DNA of 64,000 bases from Ferrimonas balearica (GTDB lineage Bacteria > Pseudomonadota > Gammaproteobacteria > Enterobacterales > Shewanellaceae): the NCBI RefSeq assembly GCF_019802085.1, contig NZ_JAHVHV010000001.1, positions 248,001 to 312,000 of the forward strand, written 5' to 3'. The notes below the pieces were generated by a model. The model made no database searches, was not told the DNA's origin, and saw nothing but the letters and a program-made list of their open reading frames with translations. Of this stretch, positions 1-8,625 are shown in pieces; position 1 is the stretch's first letter; each line of letters opens with the position of its first letter. The position numbers and the translations under genes were made by a program.

Positions 1-488
1 GCCCGCTGCAGGGAGACAGCCTGCCCCGCTCCATCTCCAGTCAGCTGCGCAACGTGATGACCGCCAGCTACGACATCGGCAATGGCGAGACCGCCTCCCT
101 GGCCCAGTTTGGCGTCAGCTTCGACCGCTACGGTGCCCTTCAGGTGGACGACGATCGCCTCAAGGAGGCGGTGGAAAACGACATGGCGGGCCTGGCTCAG
201 CTGTTCGCCAAGGAGGACGAGGGCCTGGCCTTCGCCCTGGATAACGCCGTCGACATCTACACCCAGACCGGGGGCCTGCTGTCGAGCCGGGACGACACCC
301 TGCAAAGCCAGCTTAAGCGCATCGAGTCCGACCGCGAGCAGCTCAACCTGCAGATGGCGTCCTACGAGGCGCGGTTGTACAAGCAGTTCAACGCCATGGA
401 TTCGGTGGTCTATCAACTCAATGCCCAGGGGGCGATGCTGAGCGAGCGTCTCAACAGCCTGCCGGGCCTGGTACCCAATAACCGATGA
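1..488 (+). CDS. fliD: Flagellar filament cap protein FliD, C-terminal part
   Basis: The reading frame is already open at base 3 and continues to the stop at 488, so this is the end of a longer gene. FliD forms the cap at the filament tip under which flagellin subunits fold. The visible part has a FliD C-terminal pattern: a GDSLPRSI-like stretch before an SSQLR segment, a FGVSFDRYGAL segment, then a long polar helix rich in Q, E and R that would belong to the coiled-coil terminal domain. It is followed directly by fliT-like and fliS chaperone genes, the usual order. The N-terminal half lies outside the window. Confidence 0.9.
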   Translation, partial: PLQGDSLPRSISSQLRNVMTASYDIGNGETASLAQFGVSFDRYGALQVDDDRLKEAVENDMAGLAQLFAKEDEGLAFALDNAVDIYTQTGGLLSSRDDTLQSQLKRIESDREQLNLQMASYEARLYKQFNAMDSVVYQLNAQGAMLSERLNSLPGLVPNNR

Positions 489-814
489 AAGACATTGAAC
501 AGCGGCTCGAACAGCTCAGCGGCGACATCGATCAGTGCCTCAAGGCCCTGGACAGCGCGGACGACGACGATCGCGATCGCCTGCTTGAGCAGCTGCAAAC
601 CCAGGTGGCCGAGCGCAAGGCCACCCTGGCCGAGGCCCTGGCCACCGAGCGGGGGCAAGATCCCCAGTGGCTGCAGTTTCAGCTCAAACTGACCCTGGCC
701 CTGTCGGCCCGGGCCAACGAACAACTGGCGGCCCAGCGCGTGCGCCTGGGCGGCTACCGAAAGGGCCGAAAACAGGTCCAGACCTACCAGCAAATTGAAT
801 CAGGAAGAGGCTAA
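485..814 (+). CDS. FliT/FlaI-like flagellar chaperone
   Basis: A 109-residue, strongly helical protein that starts inside the fliD stop (ATGA overlap). Its position between fliD and fliS is where FliT/FlaI-type proteins lie; FliT binds FliD before export. No sequence motif proves the function: I see only charged, heptad-like helices (many E, R, Q and L residues) and a basic C-terminus near residues 85-100. Translational coupling to fliD supports a chaperone role for the cap protein. The family assignment rests on context and size. Confidence 0.6.
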   Translation: MKDIEQRLEQLSGDIDQCLKALDSADDDDRDRLLEQLQTQVAERKATLAEALATERGQDPQWLQFQLKLTLALSARANEQLAAQRVRLGGYRKGRKQVQTYQQIESGRG

Positions 815-1215
815 TGCGAGGTTCACTCAAGGCGTACAACAAGGTCAACATCTCCAGCCAGGCCGCCGAGGCCAGCCCTCACCGGGTGGTGCAGATGTTG
901 CTGGCGGGCAGCATTGAGAAGCTGCTGCAGGCCAACCTGGCCATCGAGCAGGGCGAGGTGGCCAAGAAGGGCGAGCTGATCAGCCGCACCATGGAGATCA
1001 TCGCCCACCTGCAGGCGGCCCTGGATTTCGACCAGGGCGGGGAGATCGCCCAGAACCTGTCCGCCATGTACGACTACATGGTGCGTCGACTGGGGGACGC
1101 CAGCCGGGATAATGACACCGCCGCGCTGCTGGAGGTGGTGGATCTGCTTAAGACGCTGAAATCCGGTTGGGATGCCATCCCGGCGGAGCAGCATCATCTG
1201 AAGCAGCCGGCATAA
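814..1215 (+). CDS. fliS: Flagellin export chaperone FliS
   Basis: This 133-residue protein is of normal FliS length. FliS binds the C-terminus of unexported flagellin in the cytoplasm and stops premature polymerisation. The N-terminal YNKVNISSQAAEASPHRVVQML segment and the following helix (LLAGSIEKLLQAN) match the FliS helical bundle. The start ATG shares one base with the preceding stop and has an AGGAAGAGG ribosome site just upstream. It closes the fliD-fliT-fliS group, which then meets a strong hairpin before flrA. Confidence 0.92.
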   Translation: MRGSLKAYNKVNISSQAAEASPHRVVQMLLAGSIEKLLQANLAIEQGEVAKKGELISRTMEIIAHLQAALDFDQGGEIAQNLSAMYDYMVRRLGDASRDNDTAALLEVVDLLKTLKSGWDAIPAEQHHLKQPA

Positions 1216-1237
1216 AGGTTTTAGGAAACAGCTGGTT

Positions 1238-1262
1238 AGATGAGCGGCGCCGCCGCTCATCT
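1238..1262. terminator. Perfect 12-bp inverted repeat after fliS
   Basis: Bases 1238-1249 and 1251-1262 are exact reverse complements with one base between, giving a G+C-rich hairpin 22 bases after the fliS stop. No T-run follows, so it is not a classic intrinsic terminator. It may slow or stop transcription from the fliDS group before flrA, protect the mRNA end, or act as an operator. Confidence 0.5.
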
Positions 1263-1361
1263 GACTGGCAGACTTCAGAAGCGTCGAATTTCCGTCGTTT
1301 TCCCCATGCGACCGCGAGATTTAACATCAGGTTGAAAAGTAATCGCTGGAACTTGAGTAGC

Positions 1362-1389
1362 TTGCGCGGATGGTTCCGGTCGTTAAAAT
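1362..1389 (+). promoter_or_regulatory. Possible sigma-70 promoter for flrA
   Basis: TTGCGC at 1362-1367 and TAAAAT at 1384-1389 are separated by 16 bases, giving a modest -35 and a good -10 box, about 110 bases before the flrA start. The rest of the 285-base gap 1216-1500 shows the hairpin at 1238-1262 and nothing else I can name. A housekeeping promoter is expected for a master flagellar activator, but this match is weak. Confidence 0.3.
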
Positions 1390-1500
1390 GTGGCAAAAGC
1401 TATTCGCACTCGAAGGCGGGAACACCCGCCCGTTTATCCACGTTCCACTTTGAAGAGAACCGACCAGGGCTAAGGGATTGCACCCCCGGTAAGCGTAACC

Positions 1501-2931
1501 ATGCAGATTGATCAGCGCATTTTGCTCGTAGACAACGACGATGCTCGTCGCGAGAAACTCAGCTACCTGCTGGAGTTTCTCGGTGAGCAGGTGGAGCTGT
1601 CCTCCCTCTCCGCCCTGGACAGCCAGCTGGATCAGGAGCGTTACCGTTCGGTGATCCTCGGTGGCTCCTCGGGCGCCGGTTCACAACTCGAACCCCTGCT
1701 GAAGAAGCACAGCCGTCAGCCCTTCCTTACCATGGGGCAGAACGGCGTGGAGGCCCCCAACCTGGTGGGCGCGCTGGATGAACCCTTTGTCTACGGTCAA
1801 GTAACCGAGCTGCTGCACTACTGCCAGGTGTACCAGCGGGTGCGTTACGAGGTCTCTCCCACCAGCCCCAATCAGACCAAGCTGTTCCGCTCCCTGGTGG
1901 GGCGCAGCGAGGCGATCTCCCGGGTGCGGCACCTGCTGGCCCAGGTGGCGGAAACCGACGCCTCTGTGCTGGTCACCGGCGAGTCCGGCACCGGCAAGGA
2001 GGTGGTGGCCCGCAACATTCACTACCTCTCCAAGCACCGCGACGGCCCCTTTATCCCGGTCAACTGCGGCGCCATCCCGCCGGATCTGCTGGAAAGCGAG
2101 CTGTTTGGCCACGAGAAGGGCGCCTTTACCGGGGCCGTGGCCACCCGCAAGGGCCGCTTCGAGCTGGCCGAGGGGGGCACCCTGTTCCTGGATGAGATCG
2201 GCGACATGCCGCCCCACATGCAGGTCAAAATTCTGCGGGTGCTGCAGGAGAAGTGCTTCGAACGCGTCGGTGGCAGCAAGGCGATCCAGTCCAATGTCCG
2301 CATCGTCGCCGCCACCCACCGGGATCTGGAGAAGATGATCGGCAACGGCGAGTTCCGTGAAGATCTCTACTACCGCCTCAACGTCTTCCCCATCGAGATG
2401 CCCGCCCTGCGGGAGCGTTCCGCCGACGTGCCGCTGCTGCTCAACGAGCTGGTCAGCCGCATCGAAGGGGAGGGCAAGGGCACGGTACGCTTCACCAAGC
2501 GGGCCATCGACTCTCTGGTGGAGCACCCCTGGTCCGGCAACGTCCGTGAGCTGTCCAACCTGGTGGAGCGGATGGTGATCCTCTTCCCCGGTGGCCTGGT
2601 GGACGTCAACGATCTGCCGGTGAAATACCGCCATGTAGAGGTGCCGGAGTTCACCCCCGAATACCCGGAAGAGATGCAGGAGCGCGATGCCCTGGCGGCG
2701 TTGTTCAGCGGCGAAGAGCCGGTGGAGATCCCCGAGCAGCGCTTCAGCAACGAACTGCCCGAAGACGGCGTCAACCTCAAGGACATGCTGTCCGAGCTGG
2801 AGGTGGACATGATCCGTCAGGCCCTGGATCAGGGCAGTGGCGTGGTGGCCCGGGCCGCCGAACTGCTGGGCATGCGTCGCACCACCCTGGTGGAGAAGAT
2901 GCGCAAATACGGCATGTCCAAAGAGGGCTAA
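1501..2931 (+). CDS. flrA: Master flagellar sigma-54 activator FlrA (FleQ)
   Basis: A 476-residue bacterial enhancer-binding protein that activates sigma-54 promoters of early flagellar genes. Residues 1-110 form the FleQ-type receiver-like domain, which has lost a standard phospho-acceptor pattern. The AAA+ domain shows Walker A GESGTGKE (160-167), the sigma-54 contact loop GAFTGA (207-212) and Walker B LFLDEIGD (228-235). A Fis-type helix-turn-helix ends the protein ([15 protein letters not shown] region). It stands at the head of the cascade, directly before the sigma-54 site for flrBC. In related bacteria FlhG binds this protein and limits flagellar number; the flhG homologue is present at 21925. 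Confidence 0.95.
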   Translation: MQIDQRILLVDNDDARREKLSYLLEFLGEQVELSSLSALDSQLDQERYRSVILGGSSGAGSQLEPLLKKHSRQPFLTMGQNGVEAPNLVGALDEPFVYGQVTELLHYCQVYQRVRYEVSPTSPNQTKLFRSLVGRSEAISRVRHLLAQVAETDASVLVTGESGTGKEVVARNIHYLSKHRDGPFIPVNCGAIPPDLLESELFGHEKGAFTGAVATRKGRFELAEGGTLFLDEIGDMPPHMQVKILRVLQEKCFERVGGSKAIQSNVRIVAATHRDLEKMIGNGEFREDLYYRLNVFPIEMPALRERSADVPLLLNELVSRIEGEGKGTVRFTKRAIDSLVEHPWSGNVRELSNLVERMVILFPGGLVDVNDLPVKYRHVEVPEFTPEYPEEMQERDALAALFSGEEPVEIPEQRFSNELPEDGVNLKDMLSELEVDMIRQALDQGSGVVARAAELLGMRRTTLVEKMRKYGMSKEG

Positions 2932-2951
2932 GCCCCCGCAACTCGCCCGTC

Positions 2952-2967
2952 TGGTACGGTATCTGCA
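2952..2967 (+). promoter_or_regulatory. Sigma-54 promoter for flrBC
   Basis: TGGTACGGTATCTGCA has the invariant GG and GC separated by exactly 10 bases and closely fits the TGGCAC-N5-TTGCA consensus. It lies 52 bases before flrB, right after flrA. This fits FlrA-driven transcription of the flrBC two-component pair, the standard second tier of polar-flagellum control. Confidence 0.75.
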
Positions 2968-3018
2968 TATCCCTGCAGAATGAGTGACTTCGTATCGACT
3001 TTTTGACGGGAAGAATGG

Positions 3019-4053
3019 ATGCCCTGTGCCGTAGCCGAGCCCCTGACTGACTCCCCCTCCGAGGTGGCTGCCAGCCGCCTGCACCACCTGATGCAACTGC
3101 TGCCTGCCGGCGTCCTGGTTCTGGACGAGGCCGGCAGCGTCCGCGAAGCCAACCCCCAGGCCCATGCCCTGCTGGGCGAGCCCCTGCTGGGGGAGCCCTG
3201 GCGTGCGGTGATCGGCCGGGCTTTCGCCCCCCAGGCCGACGACGGCCACGAGATCTCCCTCAAGGACGGCCGCCGGGTGCGCCTGGCCACCCGGGCCCTG
3301 GATCCGGAGCCGGGGCAGCTGGTGATGCTCACCGATCTGACGGAAACCCGTCAGTTGCAGCACAACCTCTCCCATCTGCAGCGGCTGTCGGCCCTGGGCA
3401 AGATGGCCGCCTCCCTGGCCCACCAGATCCGCACCCCGCTCTCCGCCGCGCTGCTCTACGCCGCCAACCTGGGCAATCGCAACCTGGACGAGGCGGGCCG
3501 GGTGCGCTTCCAGGACAAGCTGATGGCGCGCCTGGGGGAGCTGGAGCAGCGGGTCAATGATCTGCTGCTGTTCGCCCGCGGGGGCCACACCCAGCAACTG
3601 GAGCAGCTGCCCCTGGCGCAGCTGGCCGAGCGGCTGTCCAGCAGCTGCGAAGCGGCCCTGGAGCGGCGCCAGGCCAGCCTGAGTGTCCAGGTGCCGGCAA
3701 AGATCCTGGTGCGAGCCAACCCCGATGCCCTGGTCAGCGCCCTGCAAAACCTGGTCAACAACGCCCTGGAGGCCGGTGCCGATGCCCTGCGCCTGGAGGC
3801 GGAGATCCAGGGGGCCTTCGTGGCCTGCCGTCTGATGGACAACGGCAAGGGGATGAGCCCCCAGGAGCAGGCCCAGGTGCTCACCCCCTTCTTCACCACC
3901 AAGAGCAACGGCACCGGGCTGGGGCTGGCGGTGGTGCACTCAGTCAGCCGGGCCCACGGTGGCCGGCTGGAGCTGCAGTCGGTGCCCGGGCAGGGCAGCT
4001 GCTTTACCCTGGTGTTGCCCCTGGCAATGGATAAGGACCCTTCTGATGACTAA
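3019..4053 (+). CDS. flrB: Flagellar sensor histidine kinase FlrB (FleS)
   Basis: A 344-residue soluble kinase without visible membrane segments. A PAS-like input domain occupies about residues 20-105. The H-box ASLAHQIRTPL places the phosphorylated histidine at H135. The ATPase domain has the N-box QNLVNNALEAG (243-253), DNGKGM (274-279) and GTGLGL (298-303). FlrB phosphorylates FlrC to start middle flagellar genes. ATG at 3019 is preceded by a GGGAAG site; another ATG at 3015 is out of frame. It overlaps flrC by 8 bases. Confidence 0.93.
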   Translation: MPCAVAEPLTDSPSEVAASRLHHLMQLLPAGVLVLDEAGSVREANPQAHALLGEPLLGEPWRAVIGRAFAPQADDGHEISLKDGRRVRLATRALDPEPGQLVMLTDLTETRQLQHNLSHLQRLSALGKMAASLAHQIRTPLSAALLYAANLGNRNLDEAGRVRFQDKLMARLGELEQRVNDLLLFARGGHTQQLEQLPLAQLAERLSSSCEAALERRQASLSVQVPAKILVRANPDALVSALQNLVNNALEAGADALRLEAEIQGAFVACRLMDNGKGMSPQEQAQVLTPFFTTKSNGTGLGLAVVHSVSRAHGGRLELQSVPGQGSCFTLVLPLAMDKDPSDD

Positions 4054-5398
4054 GCCGCTGATCCTGGTGGTGGAAGATGACCTGGGCTTGCGTGAAGCCC
4101 TGGTGGACACCCTGATGCTGGGCGGTTACCGCTGCCTGGAGGCCGGCAATGGCGACGAGGCCCTGCTGGTGCTCAAGCAGCACCCGGTGGCGCTGATGAT
4201 CTCCGACGTGCAGATGGCGGGCATGGACGGCATGACCCTGCTCAAGCGGGTGCGTGCCGGCAACAGCCAGCTGCCCATCCTGCTGATGACCGCCTACGGC
4301 AGCATCGACGCCGCAGTGGAAGCGATGCGCTTCGGCGCCAACGACTACCTGGCCAAGCCCTTCGCTCCCCAGGTGTTGCTGGACCAGGTCAGCCGCTACC
4401 TGGTGAGCGAACCCGAGGCGGCGGGCACGCCGGTGGTGGGGGATCCCCAGAGCCAGCAGATGCTGGCCCTGGCCGACCGGGTGGCCCAGTCCGACGCCTC
4501 GGTGATGGTGCTGGGCCCCAGCGGCTCCGGCAAGGAGGTGCTGGCCCGCTACATCCACGACCGCTCTCCGCGCAAGAAACAGCCCTTCGTGGCGCTCAAC
4601 TGCGCCGCCATCCCGGAGAACATGCTCGAAGCCACCCTGTTCGGCTACGAGAAGGGGGCTTTTACCGGCGCCGTTCAGGCCTGCCCCGGCAAGTTCGAGC
4701 AGGCCCAGGGGGGCACCATACTGCTCGATGAGATCACCGAGATGGACCTGAGCCTCCAGGCCAAGCTGCTGCGGGTGCTGCAGGAGCGGGAGGTGGAGCG
4801 CCTGGGCAGTCGCAAGACCCTGAGCCTGGATGTGCGGGTGCTGGCCACCTCCAACCGGGACCTCAAGCAGGCGGTGGCCGATGGCCGCTTCCGCGAGGAC
4901 CTCTACTACCGGCTTAACGTCTTCCCCCTGACCTGGCTGCCCCTGGCGGAGCGCCCCGGCGACATCCTGCCCCTGGCCAATCATCTGCTGGCCCGCCACG
5001 GCGCCCGCAGCGGCCGGGCCACGCCCCGCCTGAGCGGTGAGGCCCAGGCCAAGCTGCTAAGCCACCCCTGGCCAGGCAACGTCCGGGAGCTGGACAACGT
5101 CATCCAGCGGGCGCTGATCCTCTGCGCCGGCGACACCCTGACCGCGGCGGATCTCTTTATCGACGGCCAGGTGGGCCATCCGGTGGTCTCCACGGCCCCG
5201 GTTACCCCCAAGGCCCCGGAGCCGGCCGCCGAAGACCTGGGCAGCGAGCTCAAGCACCAGGAGTTTCAGATCATCCTCGATGCCCTGGCCAGCTGTCAGG
5301 GCAGCCGTAAAGCGGTGGCGGAGCGCCTGGGGCTCAGCCCCCGCACCCTGAGGTACAAGTTGGCCAAGATGCGAGAGGCTGGGATAGAGATCCCGTAA
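4046..5398 (+). CDS. flrC: Flagellar sigma-54 response regulator FlrC (FleR)
   Basis: A 450-residue NtrC-type regulator. The receiver domain has D11/D12, phospho-acceptor D54 and K104. The AAA+ domain has Walker A GPSGSGKE (157-164), GAFTGA (204-209) and Walker B ILLDEITE (225-232), and a Fis-type helix-turn-helix closes the protein (SRKAVAERLGLSPRTLRYKL region). ATG 4046 overlaps the flrB stop, giving translational coupling, and starts the protein exactly at the receiver domain, so longer upstream frame extensions are not used. It is expected to act at the sigma-54 promoters of middle flagellar operons downstream. Confidence 0.94.
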   Translation: MTKPLILVVEDDLGLREALVDTLMLGGYRCLEAGNGDEALLVLKQHPVALMISDVQMAGMDGMTLLKRVRAGNSQLPILLMTAYGSIDAAVEAMRFGANDYLAKPFAPQVLLDQVSRYLVSEPEAAGTPVVGDPQSQQMLALADRVAQSDASVMVLGPSGSGKEVLARYIHDRSPRKKQPFVALNCAAIPENMLEATLFGYEKGAFTGAVQACPGKFEQAQGGTILLDEITEMDLSLQAKLLRVLQEREVERLGSRKTLSLDVRVLATSNRDLKQAVADGRFREDLYYRLNVFPLTWLPLAERPGDILPLANHLLARHGARSGRATPRLSGEAQAKLLSHPWPGNVRELDNVIQRALILCAGDTLTAADLFIDGQVGHPVVSTAPVTPKAPEPAAEDLGSELKHQEFQIILDALASCQGSRKAVAERLGLSPRTLRYKLAKMREAGIEIP

Positions 5399-5428
5399 CA
5401 CACGGATCCACTGGTAAATGTGCTGAAC

Positions 5429-5444
5429 TGGCAGGCGCCTTGCA
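5429..5444 (+). promoter_or_regulatory. Sigma-54 promoter for fliEFGHIJ
   Basis: TGGCAGGCGCCTTGCA is a near-perfect sigma-54 site with GG-N10-GC spacing, 57 bases before fliE. It is the best of the four such sites in the window. It should start the basal-body/export ATPase operon under FlrA or FlrC control. Confidence 0.82.
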
Positions 5445-5501
5445 TTACAATGCCCCGGCAAGCCAAGGCGTCAAGACTCTGACAAGGGATAGGAATCAGG
5501 A

Positions 5502-5816
5502 ATGGAAATCGGACACAACCAGTTGCTCGTCGAGATGCAGAGCCTGGCCAAGGAGGCCGGCAGTGCCACCGAACTGGCCGTCGCCCCGCCGCAACAGGAC
5601 TTTTCCACCTTCCTGGCCGATGCCGTCAACCACGTCAATGGCTTGCAGATGAACGCCAGTGATCTGGCCACCCGCCTCGAACTGGGGGATCCCCAGGTCT
5701 CCCTCTCCGACGCCATGATCGCCAAGGAGAAGGCGGGGGTAGCCTTTGAAGCGACCGTGCAGGTACGCAACAAGTTGGTGGAAGCGTACAAGGAAATCAT
5801 GAATATGCCGGTCTAA
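5502..5816 (+). CDS. fliE: Hook-basal body protein FliE
   Basis: A 104-residue protein of typical FliE size. FliE links the MS ring to the proximal rod and is among the first substrates of the flagellar export gate. The C-terminal half shows the conserved pattern with DAMIAKEKAGVAFEATVQVRNK followed by LVEAYKEIMNMPV, which forms the rod-type coiled coil. An AGGAATCAGG ribosome site precedes the ATG. First gene of the sigma-54 driven fliE operon. Confidence 0.93.
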   Translation: MEIGHNQLLVEMQSLAKEAGSATELAVAPPQQDFSTFLADAVNHVNGLQMNASDLATRLELGDPQVSLSDAMIAKEKAGVAFEATVQVRNKLVEAYKEIMNMPV

Positions 5817-5834
5817 CCGGCGTGAGGTGAAGCG

Positions 5835-7586
5835 GTGGCAGAGGCGAATACGTCAACCGAATTGATGGTCAATGACGGCGCACCGGCGGTGCCGGCGCCG
5901 GTGACCGGCACCCTGGAGAGCGGGGCCGGCAAAGAGATTGAAGAGAACAAGGTCAGCCCCCTGGCCAGCCTGGGCAACATCGACGTCCTGCGCCAGGTCA
6001 GCCTGGTGCTGGCGCTGGCCATCTGTCTGGCCATCGCCGTGTTTCTCATCATCTGGGCCCAGGAGCCCGCCTACCGCCCCCTGGGCAAGATGGAAACCCA
6101 GGAGCTGGTGGAAACCCTCGACTTCCTCGACCAGCAGAAGATCCCCTACCAGCTCAGCGGTAACACCGTCTCGGTGCCTGAGGACCGCTTCGCCGACATC
6201 CGTCTGACCCTGACCCGCAACGGCCTGGGGCCCGCCCGAGTACAGCAGGATTTCCTGCGCCAGGACAGCGGCTTTGGCGTCAGCCAGCGGATGGAGCAGG
6301 CCCGCCTCAAGCACAGCCAGGAGCAGAACCTGGCCCGGGCGGTGGAGGAGCTGCGCAGCGTCCAGCGGGCCCGGGTGATTCTGGCCCTGCCGCAACAAAA
6401 CGTCTTCGCCCGCCAGCAGCGGGAGCCCTCCGCCACCGTGGTGGTCACCCTGGGGCGGGGCGCCGAGCTGCGCCAGTCCGAGGTGGATGCCGTGGTGGAC
6501 ATCATCGCCTCCGCCGTGCACGGCCTCAAACCCGCCCGGGTGACGGTGACCGATCAGCACGGCCGCCTGCTCAACTCCGGCAGCCAGGACGGGATCTCAG
6601 CCCAGGCCCGCCGCGAGCTGGAGCTGCGCACCCAGCAGGAGCAGCTCTACCGCGAGAAGATCGACAGCATCCTTATCCCGGTGCTGGGCCTGGGCCAGTA
6701 CAGCGCCCAGGTGGACGTCACCATGGACTTCTCCAAGGTGGAGGAGACCTCCCGCCGCTTCAACCCGGACCTGCCGGCGGTGCGCAGCGAGATGCTCATC
6801 GAGGACAACCAGAGCGGCAACGGCCCCATCGGGATCCCCGGTGCCCTGACCAACCAACCCCCCATCGCCTCGGAGATCCCCCAGCAGGTGGATGGCGCCG
6901 GCCAGGACGAGCGCCTGGCCCAGGGCCGCAACCGCAGCGAGGTGACCCGCAACTTCGAGCTGGACTCCACCATCAGCCACACCCGTCAGCAGGTGGGCAC
7001 GGTACGTCGGGTGACCCTGTCGGTGGCGGTGGATTACAAGCCGGTGGTGGGCGCCGATGGCACCAGCACCCTGGAGCCCCGCAGCGAAGCGGAGCTGGCC
7101 AACCTGCGCCGGCTGCTGATGGGCAGCGTGGGTTTCAGCACCGCCCGGGGCGATGTGCTGGAGGTGGTCTCCGTGCCCTTCGCCGAGGATCTGGCCCTGG
7201 CGCCGCTGGAGGTGCCCATCTACGAACAGAGCTGGTTCTGGCGCGCCGTGAAATGGGGCACCGGGGCCCTGGCGCTGGTGCTGCTGGGTTTCCTGGTGGT
7301 GCGGCCCCTGGTGCAGCGCCTCTTTAACCCCGAGGCGGGCAAAGCCGAGGAGCCGGGCCTGGCCATCGGCAACGAGCTGGCGGAGCTGGAGGACCAGTAC
7401 GCCGCCGAGACCCTGGGGATGTTGAGCCAGGGCGACAGCGACTACAGCTACGCCGAAGACGGTTCCATCCTGCTGCCGGACCTGCACAAGGACGACGACA
7501 TGCTGCGGGCGATCCGCGCCCTGGTCGCCAACGAGCCGGACCTCTCCACCCAAGTGATCAAGAGCTGGTTGACCGAAGATGCCTGA
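5835..7586 (+). CDS. fliF: MS-ring protein FliF
   Basis: A 583-residue inner-membrane ring protein that nucleates the flagellar basal body. One membrane segment lies at about residues 55-74 and a second at about 470-490. Between them is the large periplasmic part with ring-building motifs, and the short cytoplasmic tail after the second segment is where FliG docks. The start is GTG at 5835 with a GAGGTG site 6 bases upstream. The last 8 bases overlap fliG, coupling synthesis of the two partners. Confidence 0.95.
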   Translation: MAEANTSTELMVNDGAPAVPAPVTGTLESGAGKEIEENKVSPLASLGNIDVLRQVSLVLALAICLAIAVFLIIWAQEPAYRPLGKMETQELVETLDFLDQQKIPYQLSGNTVSVPEDRFADIRLTLTRNGLGPARVQQDFLRQDSGFGVSQRMEQARLKHSQEQNLARAVEELRSVQRARVILALPQQNVFARQQREPSATVVVTLGRGAELRQSEVDAVVDIIASAVHGLKPARVTVTDQHGRLLNSGSQDGISAQARRELELRTQQEQLYREKIDSILIPVLGLGQYSAQVDVTMDFSKVEETSRRFNPDLPAVRSEMLIEDNQSGNGPIGIPGALTNQPPIASEIPQQVDGAGQDERLAQGRNRSEVTRNFELDSTISHTRQQVGTVRRVTLSVAVDYKPVVGADGTSTLEPRSEAELANLRRLLMGSVGFSTARGDVLEVVSVPFAEDLALAPLEVPIYEQSWFWRAVKWGTGALALVLLGFLVVRPLVQRLFNPEAGKAEEPGLAIGNELAELEDQYAAETLGMLSQGDSDYSYAEDGSILLPDLHKDDDMLRAIRALVANEPDLSTQVIKSWLTEDA

Positions 7587-8622
7587 GCAAGCCACCGCCC
7601 CCAGCCTGCCCGCAGGCTACGACGTCAATAAACTGACCGGGATCGAGAAGACCGCCATCCTGCTGCTCTCCCTGAGCGAGTCCGACGCCGCCCAAATTCT
7701 GAAAAACCTCGAGCCCAAGCAGGTGCAGAAGGTGGGGATGGCGATGGCGGGGATGCGGGACTTCAGCCAGGAGAAGGTCTCCGCCGTACACCGATTGTTC
7801 CTTGAGCAGATCAAGCAGTTCTCCTCCATTGGTCTGAACAGCGAGGACTTTGTCCGCAAGGCCCTGACCCACGCCCTGGGCGAGGACAAGGCGGGCAACC
7901 TCATCGACCAGATCGTCATGGGCCACGGCGCCAAGGGGCTGGACTCCCTCAAGTGGATGGATGCCCGCCAGGTGGCCAACATCATCCAGAGCGAGCACCC
8001 GCAGATCCAGACCATCGTGCTCTCCTATCTGGAGCCGGACCAGGCCGCCCAGATCCTCAGCCAGTTCAACGAGCGGGTGCGGCTGGACCTGATGCTGCGC
8101 ATCGCCAACCTCGAAGAGGTGCAACCGGCGGCGCTGCAGGAGCTCAACGACATCATGGAGAAGCAGTTTGCCGGTCAGTCCGGCGCCCAGGCGGCCAAGA
8201 TGGGCGGCCTGAAGGCGGCGGCCAACATCATGAACTACATGGACACCGGCGTGGAGGGGATGCTGATGGAGTCCATCCGCGAGACCGACGAGGAGCTGGG
8301 TCAGCAGATCCAGGATCTGATGTTCGTGTTCGAGAACCTGGCCGATGTGGACGACCGCGGCATCCAGGTGATTCTGCGCGAGGTGCAGCAGGACGTGCTT
8401 ATCCGCGCCCTCAAGGGGGCCGACGACGGCCTGCGGGAGAAGCTTCTGGGCAACATGTCCAAGCGCCAGGCGGAACTGGTGCGGGACGACCTGGAAGCCA
8501 TGGGACCCATTCGCCTCTCCGAGGTGGAAGCGGCCCAGAAAGAGATCCTGGCCATCGCCCGACGCCTTGCCGATGCCGGCGAGATCATGCTCGGCGGTGG
8601 CGGCGGCGAAGAGTTCCTCTAA
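7579..8622 (+). CDS. fliG: Flagellar motor switch protein FliG
   Basis: A 347-residue rotor protein that joins FliF to FliM and interacts with the stator through its C-terminal domain. The EHPQ motif (E139-Q142) of the middle domain is intact, and the charged C-terminal torque helix is present (DDGLREKLLGNMSKRQAEL region). Its ATG lies inside the end of fliF. It ends with a glycine-rich GGGGGEEFL tail. Normal length, no anomalies. Confidence 0.96.
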   Translation: MPEQATAPSLPAGYDVNKLTGIEKTAILLLSLSESDAAQILKNLEPKQVQKVGMAMAGMRDFSQEKVSAVHRLFLEQIKQFSSIGLNSEDFVRKALTHALGEDKAGNLIDQIVMGHGAKGLDSLKWMDARQVANIIQSEHPQIQTIVLSYLEPDQAAQILSQFNERVRLDLMLRIANLEEVQPAALQELNDIMEKQFAGQSGAQAAKMGGLKAAANIMNYMDTGVEGMLMESIRETDEELGQQIQDLMFVFENLADVDDRGIQVILREVQQDVLIRALKGADDGLREKLLGNMSKRQAELVRDDLEAMGPIRLSEVEAAQKEILAIARRLADAGEIMLGGGGGEEFL

Positions 8623-8625
8623 GCC

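Noticed and set aside
1391-1409. TGGCAA...CGC resembling a sigma-54 site before flrA
   Set aside because: GG and GC are 12 bases apart instead of 10.
1681-3939. 752-codon minus-strand frame over flrA and flrB
   Set aside because: It lies opposite two regulators with intact motifs and has a low-complexity H/Q/G/L composition typical of antisense frames in G+C-rich DNA.
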